Shown in pieces: positions 1 to 7,903 of a stretch of 64,000 nt of DNA. Position 1 is the first letter of the stretch; every line of letters starts with the position of its first letter. Below the pieces are notes generated by a model. The model searched no databases. It was not told the origin of the DNA and worked only from the letters and a program-made list of their open reading frames with translations. Source of the stretch: Burkholderia thailandensis E264 (GTDB lineage: Bacteria > Pseudomonadota > Gammaproteobacteria > Burkholderiales > Burkholderiaceae); assembly GCF_000012365.1 (NCBI RefSeq), contig NC_007650.1:310001-374000 (forward strand), given 5' to 3'. The position numbers and the translations under genes are program-made.

Positions 1-2480
1 CGGTGTCGAGCTTCGAGCCGATGCCGATGCTGCGCGGCGTGTACCTGACGAGCGGCACGCAGGAAGGCACCGCGTTCGACCGCGTGATGAGCGGGATCAA
101 GCGCTTCCTGAAGATCGAGGGCGTGCCGCCCGCCGCGCAGACGGGCTCGACCGGCCGCAGCTTCTTCCTGAAATCGCTGCTGCAGGACCACATCTTCCGC
201 GAGGCGGCGCTCGCCGGCAGCAATCTGCGCTGGCATCGGCGGCAGCGCGTGCTGCAGATCGTCGGCTACGCGGCGATCGTGCTGCTGTGCGTCGCGGTGC
301 TGTTCGCGTGGCTGCGCAGCTACTCGCGCAATCGCGGCTACCTCGACCAGGTCGCCGCGCGCGTGCCGGCCGTCGACGCGCAGATCAGCCGCGCGAAGTT
401 CACGGGCGCGGCCGACGTCGTCCAGCTGCTGCCCGTGCTCGACGAGCTGAGCGGGCTGCCGAGCGCGGGCGGCGTCGATTTGCGGCATCCGCCGCTTGCG
501 TATCGCTGGGGCCTCTTTCAGGGCGAGAAGATCGAGGAGGCGAGCGACGCCGTGTACCGCCGCGCGCTCGACGACGTGCTGCTGCCGATCGCCGCGAGCC
601 GCATGGAGCAGGCGCTGCGCGAAGCGCGGCCCGACGAGGTCGAGTACGCGTACGCGGCGCTCAAGGCGTACCTGATGCTCTACGACGGCGCGCATTACGA
701 TCCCGCGTTCGTGCAGGCTGTCGTCGATCTCGAGATGGAGCGCTCGCTGCCCGCCGATTTCTCGTCCGCGCAGCGCAGCGCGCTGCGCTCGCATCTCGGC
801 GCGCTGTTCGGCAATCGCGTCGCGGTGTCGCCGTTCCCGATGAACGAACGGCTCGTGGCCGACGTGCGCGAGCGGCTGCGGCAGGTGCCGTTCTCGCAGC
901 GGCTGTACCGGCAGCTCGCGCGCACGCTGCGCCCGAGCACCGCGACGTACGACTTCAGCGTCGCGCGCGCGGTCGGGCCGGACGCGTCGCTCGTGTTCCG
1001 CCGGCAGAGCGGCAAGAGCCTCGCCGATGGCGTGCCGGGCCTCTACACGCGCGACGGCTACCGCAACGTGTTCGCGCCGCGGCTGCCCGGCGCGATCGAT
1101 GCGTACGGGCGCGAGGAGGTGTGGGTGCTGAATCTCGGCGCGTCCGAGACCCCGAATCCGGCCGATGCGGCCGCCTGGGCGCGCGACATCCGGCAGCTCT
1201 ATCTGAACGACTACATCAAGAACTGGGACGACTATCTGGCCGACATCCGGCTGCAGCACACGTCGACGCTCGCGCAGAGCATCCAGGTCGCGCGCACGCT
1301 GTCGTCGGCCGATTCGCCGCTCACGCGGCTGATGGTCGCGCTCGCGCGCGTCACGCCGCTCGGCGATGCGCCCGGCGGCGCGCGCAACCTCGCGTCGCGC
1401 GCGCAGGACAAGGTCGACGAGGCGCGCAATTCGCTTGCGCAGATCTTCGCCGGCCAGCCGGGCGCGGACGCGGGCGCGGCGGCCGCCTCGCCCGCGAGCC
1501 CCGAGCAGATCGTCGACAGCCACTTCGCGGGGCTGCGCGCGTTCGCGCCGGGCGGCGGCGATCAGGCGGCGTCGTTCGACGCGGTGCTCAAGGCGATCGA
1601 CGCGCTGTACACGTATTTGACCGCGACCGACGACGCGCTGCGCGGCGGCGCGACGCCGCCGCCGTCGGACGCGCCCGCGCGGCTGCGCGCGCAGGCGGGC
1701 CGGCTGCCGACGCCGTTTCGCGAGGTGCTCGACGATCTGTCGAACGTCGCGAACGGCAGCGTCGCGAGCGTCGAGCAGCGCAACGTCGCGCAGCGCGCGG
1801 GCGCGAACGTCGGCGATTTCTGCCGGCAGGCGATCGCCGGGCGCTATCCGTTCGCGCGCGGCGCGTCGCGCGACGTCGCGCCGTCCGACTTCGCGCAGAT
1901 GTTCGCGGCGGGCGGCCTGATGGACGACTTCTTCCAGAAGAACCTGCAGACGCTCGTCGACACGACCACGCACCCGTGGCGCTTCAACAACCGCAACGCC
2001 GAAGCCGACCCGGCGGCGGCCGCGATGCTCGGCTCGTTCGAGAAGGCCGCGGTGATCCGCGACGTCTATTTCGGAGGCGGCGCGCGGACCGCGCAGATCA
2101 AGGTCGAGATCGTACCGCTCGAAATGGACCCGTCGATCTCGGAGATGGTGCTCGACGTCGACGGCCAGATCGTCCGCTACGCGCACGGCCCGCAGGTGCC
2201 GACGGCGGTGCAGTGGCCCGGCCCGCGCGGCAGCGATCAGGTGCGGCTGCAGGTGACCGAGCAGTCGGGCGCGACGGGCGGCTTCACGACCGAGGGGCCG
2301 TGGGCGCTGCACCGGCTGTTCGATCGCGCGGGCGTGTCGGGCGGGCGCGGGCCCGAGCAGATGGTCGCGAGATTCGCGGTGGACGGCAAGCCGATCGTGC
2401 TGCAGGTGACGGCGAGCAGCGTGCGCAACCCGTTCCGGCTGCCGCAGATGGAGTCCTTTACATGCCCTCCGAAGCAATGA
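1..2480 (+). CDS. tssM: T6SS membrane-complex protein TssM (IcmF family), 3' part
   Basis: TssM is the inner-membrane and periplasmic arm of the type VI trans-envelope complex (TssJ-TssL-TssM) that docks the baseplate. The gene enters from the left edge, so the N-terminal cytoplasmic NTPase-like part is outside; the frame is open from base 3 and gives 825 residues. A hydrophobic segment at about residues 83-105 of this fragment is the membrane helix that precedes the periplasmic region. The rest is the long IcmF C-terminal domain, ending in a beta-rich part rich in Val and Gln. Its stop overlaps the start of tagF by 19 bp, so the two are probably translationally coupled. The GTG at base 3 is an internal Val codon, not a start. 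Family assignment rests on sequence character and on the complete T6SS gene order that follows. Confidence 0.93.
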   Translation, partial: VSSFEPMPMLRGVYLTSGTQEGTAFDRVMSGIKRFLKIEGVPPAAQTGSTGRSFFLKSLLQDHIFREAALAGSNLRWHRRQRVLQIVGYAAIVLLCVAVLFAWLRSYSRNRGYLDQVAARVPAVDAQISRAKFTGAADVVQLLPVLDELSGLPSAGGVDLRHPPLAYRWGLFQGEKIEEASDAVYRRALDDVLLPIAASRMEQALREARPDEVEYAYAALKAYLMLYDGAHYDPAFVQAVVDLEMERSLPADFSSAQRSALRSHLGALFGNRVAVSPFPMNERLVADVRERLRQVPFSQRLYRQLARTLRPSTATYDFSVARAVGPDASLVFRRQSGKSLADGVPGLYTRDGYRNVFAPRLPGAIDAYGREEVWVLNLGASETPNPADAAAWARDIRQLYLNDYIKNWDDYLADIRLQHTSTLAQSIQVARTLSSADSPLTRLMVALARVTPLGDAPGGARNLASRAQDKVDEARNSLAQIFAGQPGADAGAAAASPASPEQIVDSHFAGLRAFAPGGGDQAASFDAVLKAIDALYTYLTATDDALRGGATPPPSDAPARLRAQAGRLPTPFREVLDDLSNVANGSVASVEQRNVAQRAGANVGDFCRQAIAGRYPFARGASRDVAPSDFAQMFAAGGLMDDFFQKNLQTLVDTTTHPWRFNNRNAEADPAAAAMLGSFEKAAVIRDVYFGGGARTAQIKVEIVPLEMDPSISEMVLDVDGQIVRYAHGPQVPTAVQWPGPRGSDQVRLQVTEQSGATGGFTTEGPWALHRLFDRAGVSGGRGPEQMVARFAVDGKPIVLQVTASSVRNPFRLPQMESFTCPPKQ

Positions 2481-3352
2481 GCACGATGCCGACGACGCTT
2501 GCCTGCGACGGCGAGCCGCCCGCCTGGTACGGAAAGATTCCGGGCGCGGGCGATTTCGTCAACCACCGGCTGTCGCACGAGCTCGCCGGCTGGTGGGAGC
2601 GCTGGCTTCAACAAGGGATGGCCGCGATGCGCCAGCGCGGCGGCGACGAGCTCGCGCGCTACTACACGGTCGCGCCGGTGTGGAACTTCCTGATTCCGGC
2701 GGGCGCGGGCGCGCAGTGCGTGCAGCCCGGCTGCCTCGCGCCGAGTTGCGACCGCGTCGGCCGCTACTACCCGGTGATCGCGACGCTGCCGATGCGCACC
2801 GCCGATTACTGGAGCGCGCTGCCCGACGTCGCCGACGCGTTCTACTGGCAGGTCGGCAGCGCGCTGCTCGATGCGATCCGGCATGCGCGCGCGCCGGTGC
2901 AACTCGAGCAGGCGCTCGCGAAGGTGCGGCTCGTGCGGGGCGCGGACGCACGATCGGCGGCGTTCGGCGGCGCGGGCGGCGAGCGTGGCGAGCTTGGCGA
3001 AAGCGGTTGGCGCGGTGAGCGCGTTGCGGCCCGCGAAAGCGGCGAAGGCGGCTGCATCGGCGGCGCGGGCGACATCGACGGCGCCGGCGAAAGCGGCAAG
3101 AGCGGTGCAAGCGACGAGCGCGGTGAAAGCGGCGGCGAAGCGCGAAGCGGCCCGTTCGCTCGGCCGAGGCCGAGCCCGCCCGCGACGCCTGCCTGGCCGG
3201 GGCTTTCGCAGTATTTCGATCCGTACGGCGCGACGAGCTTCTGGTGGACCAATCGCGCCGACGGATCGCCGCTGCGCACGCACGCGCACACCGGCGCGCC
3301 GGATAGCCGCCTGTTCCTGCGGCTGTTCGGCGGCGTTCAGCACGGCGTGTAG
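2462..3352 (+). CDS. tagF: T6SS-associated protein TagF (ImpM family)
   Basis: TagF/ImpM proteins are post-translational regulators of T6SS; in Pseudomonas aeruginosa TagF represses secretion. The N-terminus carries the family signature WYGKIPGAGDF at about residues 22-32 and a second conserved stretch CDRVGRYYPV near residue 100; an FWW motif lies near the C-terminus. The chosen ATG lies inside the end of tssM (19-bp overlap) and gives 296 residues. ATGs at codons 6 and 9 are also possible. Between about residues 163 and 235 is a low-complexity Gly/Ser/Glu/Arg-rich insert made of degenerate GESG/GERG units, absent from compact family members. A 157-bp gap with two strong hairpins separates it from the kinase gene. 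Confidence 0.9.
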   Translation: MPSEAMSTMPTTLACDGEPPAWYGKIPGAGDFVNHRLSHELAGWWERWLQQGMAAMRQRGGDELARYYTVAPVWNFLIPAGAGAQCVQPGCLAPSCDRVGRYYPVIATLPMRTADYWSALPDVADAFYWQVGSALLDAIRHARAPVQLEQALAKVRLVRGADARSAAFGGAGGERGELGESGWRGERVAARESGEGGCIGGAGDIDGAGESGKSGASDERGESGGEARSGPFARPRPSPPATPAWPGLSQYFDPYGATSFWWTNRADGSPLRTHAHTGAPDSRLFLRLFGGVQHGV

Positions 3353-3359
3353 CGGACGC

Positions 3360-3400
3360 GCGCATCGCACGCGTGCGACGCACGCACGCGTGCGATGCGC
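3360..3400 (+). terminator. Perfect 18-bp stem hairpin after tagF
   Basis: An 18-bp arm beginning gcgcatcgcacgcg is followed by a 5-nt loop and its exact reverse complement. It starts 8 bp after the tagF stop. No long T run follows (ttgtaacgg), so it may be an inefficient terminator, an attenuator or an mRNA stabiliser and not a strong Rho-independent stop. Confidence 0.55.
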
Positions 3401-3426
3401 TTGTAACGGCAATCGAAGGAGCGGCG

Positions 3427-3469
3427 CGGCTTCGCGCGCCGACACGCGACGGACCGGCGCGCGAAGCCG
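3427..3469 (+). terminator. Second hairpin before the kinase gene
   Basis: Arms of 15 nt (cggcttcgcgcgccg at 3427-3441 and its exact reverse complement at 3455-3469) flank a 13-nt loop. It lies 26 bp after the first hairpin and 40 bp before the kinase start codon. There is no T tract, so a role in mRNA processing or read-through control is as likely as termination. Confidence 0.45.
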
Positions 3470-3509
3470 GCGCGATCCGGCCGCGATGCGCGGAATCACG
3501 AGGTGGCAC

Positions 3510-6143
3510 ATGACGGACCCATTTTCGAGAGACAACGAGCAGGAGACCGTGCCCCGCAGCGCCGCCGCCGAATTCGCGGTGCGGCCGCTGCCGCTCGGCC
3601 ATCGTCTCGGCGAATTGCAACTGGACGAGGTGCTCGGCGTCGGCGGCTTCGGGATCGTCTATCGCGCGTTCGACCGCACGCTGCGGCGCGCGGTCGCGAT
3701 CAAGGAATACATGCCGTCGATGCTCGCGACGCGCGGCGGCGACTATACGGTGTCGCTGCGCTCGGTGCGCTTCGCGCAAGCGTTCGACGCGGGCCGCAGC
3801 GCGTTCCTCAACGAGGCGCGGCTGCTCGCGCAGTTCGACCATCCGGGGCTCGTCAAGGTCCTGCATTTCTGGGAGAGCCACGGCACCGCGTACATGGTGA
3901 TGCCGTTCTACGAAGGGCGCACGCTCAAGCAACTGCTCGACGGCGGCGCGCAGATGGGCGAGACGCAGTTGCGCCACATCGTCGCCGCGCTGCTCGGCGC
4001 GCTCGACACGCTGCACCGCGCGCAGTGCTTTCATCGCGACATCGCGCTCGACAACATCCTGATCCGGCCCGACGGCAATCCGATCCTGCTCGACTTCGGC
4101 GCGGCGCGCAAACGGATCGGCGATCTCGTCGACGACAGCGCGATGATGATCAAGCCGGGCTATGCGCCGATCGAGCAGTACACCGACGATCCGGCGTTCG
4201 GCCAGGGGCCGTGGACCGATCTGTACGCGCTCGGCGCGGTGCTGCACGCGATGGTCACGGGCGAGCTGCCGCCCGCGGCGGTCGTGCGCAGCATCCAGGA
4301 CACCTACCGGCCGCTCGCGACGCGCGAGCTGAGCGCGCGCGAGCCGTACAGCCCGGCGTTTCTCGCGGCGATCGATCACGCGCTGCGATTGAAGATCGCC
4401 GACCGGCCGGAGTCGGTGGCGGAATTCGCGGCGGAGCTCGGGCTGCGCGAGCTCGACCGGGCGCCTTATGCCGCGCCGATGCCGGCGGGCTCGGCGCAAG
4501 CGCAGCCGCAGCCGCAGCCGCAACCGCAACCGCAGCCGCAGCCGCAACCGCAGCCGCAGCCGCAGCCGCAGCCGCAGCCGCAGCCGCAGCCGCGATCGAG
4601 CGAGCCGGAGGGCGATCGGGGCGCGGGGGCGGCGAGGAACGGCGAGCCTCAGGCGGCAGCCGGCTCGCCGGATGCGCATCGACGCGACGACGCGGACGTG
4701 GGCGCAGCCGCGAATGCGGATGCGACGCGCTTCGACGGCGGAGGCGAGCGCGCGGGGCCGTCGCGACAGACGTCGCGCCAGCCCGCTTCGCATCGGCGTG
4801 AAGACCCGGTTTCGGCCGCCGCCGGACGGGCCGGCGAAGATTCGGGCGCATCGGCTGTGCCGCATCGGCGGGACGATGACGAACGGGGCGAACCGACGAT
4901 GTCGGCGCAGGGCGGCGCGCAACGAGCGCAAACGCCGTCGCATCGGCAAGCGAGCGCGCGCGACGCGAGCGCTGTTCGACCGGATGCGGAAGCGGCGGCG
5001 TCATCGTCGCGGCCACGGCCGTCCGATGATCGCGATGCCGAGCCCCTGCAACCGCGCGCCGATCATGCGCCATCGCCATCGCCATCGCCATCGCCCTCGC
5101 CATCGCCATCGCCATCGCCATCGCCCTCGTCATCGTCATCGTCATCGTCGCGAGACGGCCGTGTGCCGCCGCCCGGGGCCGGCGATCGGCATGTGTCCGA
5201 TGCGCCGGGCGCACGCGCGGCGGCCGGTGTGAGCGCGGCTTCGGCTGCGGGAACGGCAGACGCGGCCGGCGCCGGCGTATCGAAGGCGTTCGCGTCGTCC
5301 GGCGCGTCGGCCGCCTCAGTTGCTTCGGCCGCCTCCGCAGCGTCGCGCCCCGCCGCGCATGCCGCGCGGCTCGGCCACGTGCGCATGCGGCTGCGCGACC
5401 GGCGAACGATCGCGTATGCGGGTGGCGCGCTCGCGGTGTCGCTCGCGATCGGCATCGGCGTCGCGTATCTCGTGAAGCCGTCCGGCCGTACCGAGACAAC
5501 GGCGGCGGATGCGCTCGCGCCGCCGTCGCCCGCCGCGACGCCTGCACCCATGCCCGGCGGCGCGTCCGCAACCGCCGCGCTCGCGCAGCGCGGCGAGCCG
5601 CAGCCCGCGCTCGCGCCGCCTCCCGCCCCCGCCGACATGACCGCGCACGAGCCCGAACCGACCGTCGCGACGACGGTCGCCGGCGCGAGCGCCGCGCCGG
5701 CGTTGCCGAGCCCGCGGCCGGCTTCGCCGCAGATCGCGAACAACGACGCGGGCGCGGTGTCCGCGCACGGCGCGCCGGCATCGAACCTCGCGCCGAAGGG
5801 CAGCCTCGACGCGACGGAGACGGTCATCGCGAATCCGTCGGCAAGCGGCGGCGCGCCGCCCGTGTCGCCATCCGTCGCCGAGGAGGCCGCCGCCGCGGCC
5901 GCGGCGGACCAGCGGCCGCCGGACATGCAGGAGACGGTTCCCGTGCGCTTCCACGTGCGCCCGTGGGGCGACGTGTACGTGAGCGGCGTGAAGCGCGGCG
6001 CGAGTCCGCCGCTGCGGACGCTGTCGCTCGCGCCGGGCGTCTACCAGATCGAGATCCGCAACGGCGCGCTGCCGCCGCTGCGGCGCACGGTGAAGATCGA
6101 TCCGGGCAGCAAGCCGGTGAGCATCGACTATGCGTTCGAATGA
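3510..6143 (+). CDS. T6SS-linked Ser/Thr protein kinase with membrane anchor and PEGA-like tail
   Basis: This is a PpkA-like Hanks-type kinase, probably the phosphorylation switch of this T6SS. Visible motifs are the glycine loop GVGGFG (43-48), AIKEY with Lys65, FHRDIALDN (His175-Arg-Asp177, Asn182), DFG (195-197) and YAPIEQY. After the kinase domain (to about 315) comes a long disordered linker with a (QP)15 tract (about 332-361) and a Pro-Ser/poly-Ser tract (521-547). A single membrane helix follows at about 634-655, then an Ala/Pro-rich stretch and a C-terminal PEGA-like beta domain from about 811. The start (877 residues) is supported by gaggtgg 4 bp upstream; longer upstream reading is noncoding. 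No Fha partner gene is visible in the window. Confidence 0.88.
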   Translation: MTDPFSRDNEQETVPRSAAAEFAVRPLPLGHRLGELQLDEVLGVGGFGIVYRAFDRTLRRAVAIKEYMPSMLATRGGDYTVSLRSVRFAQAFDAGRSAFLNEARLLAQFDHPGLVKVLHFWESHGTAYMVMPFYEGRTLKQLLDGGAQMGETQLRHIVAALLGALDTLHRAQCFHRDIALDNILIRPDGNPILLDFGAARKRIGDLVDDSAMMIKPGYAPIEQYTDDPAFGQGPWTDLYALGAVLHAMVTGELPPAAVVRSIQDTYRPLATRELSAREPYSPAFLAAIDHALRLKIADRPESVAEFAAELGLRELDRAPYAAPMPAGSAQAQPQPQPQPQPQPQPQPQPQPQPQPQPQPQPRSSEPEGDRGAGAARNGEPQAAAGSPDAHRRDDADVGAAANADATRFDGGGERAGPSRQTSRQPASHRREDPVSAAAGRAGEDSGASAVPHRRDDDERGEPTMSAQGGAQRAQTPSHRQASARDASAVRPDAEAAASSSRPRPSDDRDAEPLQPRADHAPSPSPSPSPSPSPSPSPSPSSSSSSSSRDGRVPPPGAGDRHVSDAPGARAAAGVSAASAAGTADAAGAGVSKAFASSGASAASVASAASAASRPAAHAARLGHVRMRLRDRRTIAYAGGALAVSLAIGIGVAYLVKPSGRTETTAADALAPPSPAATPAPMPGGASATAALAQRGEPQPALAPPPAPADMTAHEPEPTVATTVAGASAAPALPSPRPASPQIANNDAGAVSAHGAPASNLAPKGSLDATETVIANPSASGGAPPVSPSVAEEAAAAAAADQRPPDMQETVPVRFHVRPWGDVYVSGVKRGASPPLRTLSLAPGVYQIEIRNGALPPLRRTVKIDPGSKPVSIDYAFE
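4503..4592 (+). repeat. In-frame 6-bp tandem repeat (15 copies, Gln-Pro)
   Basis: Fifteen consecutive CARCCG hexamers (cagccg with occasional caaccg) encode a (QP)15 rod in the kinase linker. Hexamer repeats keep the reading frame when copy number changes, so this is a likely length-variable locus between strains. Confidence 0.9.
5070..5150 (+). repeat. In-frame tandem repeat encoding (Pro-Ser)10 then Ser7
   Basis: Hexamers CCATCG in two blocks of four, each closed by a CCCTCG, run into TCATCG units. They encode ten Pro-Ser pairs followed by seven serines. The regular order points to slipped-strand expansion. It is a second likely variable-length tract in the same kinase linker. Confidence 0.9.
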
Positions 6144-6195
6144 CGCCGACGCGCCGGCGCGCGCCGCCGGCGCCGGTCCATCCACGGGAAGGCCC

Positions 6196-7260
6196 ATGCA
6201 GAGTTCAGACCTGATCGAATCGTTGCTCGCCGGCGTCGCGCTCGACGCGCCGTGCGGCGCGAATCTCGAATACGAGCAGGATTTCCTGCGGCTGCAGGAA
6301 AGCGCGACGCCGCGGCCCGAGCAGCAGTACGGCGACACCGTGATCCCGGCCGAGGCGCCGGACTGGGGCGCGGTCGAGCGTCTCGCGCTCGAGCTGACGG
6401 CGCGCACGAAGGATCTGCGCGTGGCCGCGCATCTCGCGCGCAGTTGGACCGAGCTGCGCGGCATTCCCGGTTATGCGGACGGGTTGAAGCTCGTCGCGGG
6501 GATGCTGGGCCGGTGGTGGGACGACGTGCATCCGCGCCTGGACGCCGACGGCGACCGCGACCCCGCGCCGCGCGCGAACGCGCTCGCCGAAATCGCGGGC
6601 GCGCACGGCTGCGCGCGCGCCGCGCGCCGGCAGGCGCTCTTCGACGGCGGGCCGAGCGTGCGCGACGCCGAGCGCGTGTTCGACGGCCGCGACGGCGGCG
6701 AGCACGGCTATCCGGGCGGCCGCGAGCGGCTGATCGCCGATCTGGTTCGCGCGCGCGACGGCGGGCAGCCGGCGTTGCAGGCGGCGCTCGCCGCGCTCGA
6801 CGCGCTCGATGCGATTCGCGCGCGCGTCGCCTCGGCGCTCGGCGGCGAATGGGCGCCGGACACGAGCGACTTCGAGAAGGCGCTGCGCCGGATCGTGCGC
6901 GACGGGCTGCCGCCGCCCGTGGCCGCGACCGAGACCGATGCGCGGGCGGGCGCGGCGAACGGCGCGGCGAACGCGGCGCATGGCGGTGCCGCGAACGGCG
7001 CGGCTTCGGGCGGCACGCCGGCTTTCGCCGCGAACGGCCGCGCGTGGCGCGACGCCGAGGTGACGAGCCGCGACGATGTGCAGTTCGGCCTCGAAAAGAT
7101 GTGCCGCTACTTCGAGCTGCACGAGCCGAGCCATCCCGCGCCGATCCTGCTGCGCCGCGCGCAGCGGCTGCTGTCGCTCGACTTTTACGAAATCATCCGG
7201 GATCTCGCGCCGGAGAGCCTGCCGAAGCTCGACTTGCTGAGCGGCCAGCGCAGCGAATGA
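6196..7260 (+). CDS. tssA: T6SS cap/baseplate-associated protein TssA
   Basis: TssA helps to prime and organise the baseplate and tail-sheath assembly in the cytoplasm. The ImpA N-terminal signature DAPCGANLEYEQDF lies at about residues 17-30. The C-terminal part ends in a helical domain (EKMCRYFELHEPSHPAP, then a RAQRLLSLDFYEIIRDLAPES-type segment). The middle has an Ala/Gly/Asn-rich linker near residues 250-280. The ATG at 6196 is chosen because it follows ggaagg and begins at the conserved domain; it gives 354 residues. The gene lies 52 bp after the kinase stop and 61 bp before tssB. Confidence 0.92.
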   Translation: MQSSDLIESLLAGVALDAPCGANLEYEQDFLRLQESATPRPEQQYGDTVIPAEAPDWGAVERLALELTARTKDLRVAAHLARSWTELRGIPGYADGLKLVAGMLGRWWDDVHPRLDADGDRDPAPRANALAEIAGAHGCARAARRQALFDGGPSVRDAERVFDGRDGGEHGYPGGRERLIADLVRARDGGQPALQAALAALDALDAIRARVASALGGEWAPDTSDFEKALRRIVRDGLPPPVAATETDARAGAANGAANAAHGGAANGAASGGTPAFAANGRAWRDAEVTSRDDVQFGLEKMCRYFELHEPSHPAPILLRRAQRLLSLDFYEIIRDLAPESLPKLDLLSGQRSE

Positions 7261-7321
7261 TGCGGGGCGCCGCCGCGGGCGGCGGACATGATCGACGCAA
7301 CCTGATGCGAAGGAGCAGACG

Positions 7322-7903
7322 ATGACGAGCAAGTACAAGGCTTCGGCCAGCGGACAGAAATTCATTGCGCGCAACCGCGCGCCGCGCGTGCAGATCGAGT
7401 ACGACGTCGAGACTTACGGCGCCGAGCGCCGCGTCCAACTGCCGTTCGTGATGGGCGTGATCGCCGATCTCGCGGGCAAGCGGGCCGAGCCGCTGCCGGA
7501 CCTGCCGGAGCGCAAGTTCCTCGAAGTCGACGTCGACAACTTCGACGAGCGGATGAAGTCGATCGCGCCGCGCGTCGCGTTCCAGGTGCCGAACACGCTG
7601 TCGGGCGACGGGATGCTGAGCGTCGACATGACGTTCGAGAGCATCGACGATTTCTCGCCCGCCGCGATCGCGCGCAACGTCGATGCGCTGCGGCGCCTGC
7701 TGGAGGCGCGCACCGAGCTGTCGAACCTGCTGTCGTACATGGACGGCAAGCACGGCGCCGAGCAGTTGATCGAAAACGCGATCAACGATCCGGAACTGCT
7801 GAAGACCCTCGTGCGGCAGCCGCTCGCGGCGAGCGCCGACGGCGGCGCGCCGGCCGTCGCCGATACCGGCACCGCGGACGATTCGGAGATTCGCCATGAA
7901 TGA
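7322..7903 (+). CDS. tssB: T6SS contractile sheath small subunit TssB (VipA)
   Basis: TssB pairs with TssC to form the contractile sheath around the Hcp tube. The 193-residue protein has the usual length plus a short Ala/Gly/Asp tail. Conserved features include VQIEYDVETYGA, LPFVMGVIADL, KFLEVDVDNFDERM and the helix with LSNLLSYMDGK. The start follows aaggagcaga closely. Its stop overlaps the tssC start by 8 bp, which should help to keep the two sheath subunits in balance. Confidence 0.97.
   Translation: MTSKYKASASGQKFIARNRAPRVQIEYDVETYGAERRVQLPFVMGVIADLAGKRAEPLPDLPERKFLEVDVDNFDERMKSIAPRVAFQVPNTLSGDGMLSVDMTFESIDDFSPAAIARNVDALRRLLEARTELSNLLSYMDGKHGAEQLIENAINDPELLKTLVRQPLAASADGGAPAVADTGTADDSEIRHE

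Noticed and set aside
3..5. GTG at the left edge as a true tssM start
   Set aside because: The protein begins in the middle of the IcmF family; the gene clearly continues to the left of the window.
2559..4949. A 796-codon minus-strand frame with poly-Arg-Leu repeats across tagF and the kinase
   Set aside because: The repeats are the complement of the kinase's Gln-Pro hexamers. There is no ribosome site or domain.
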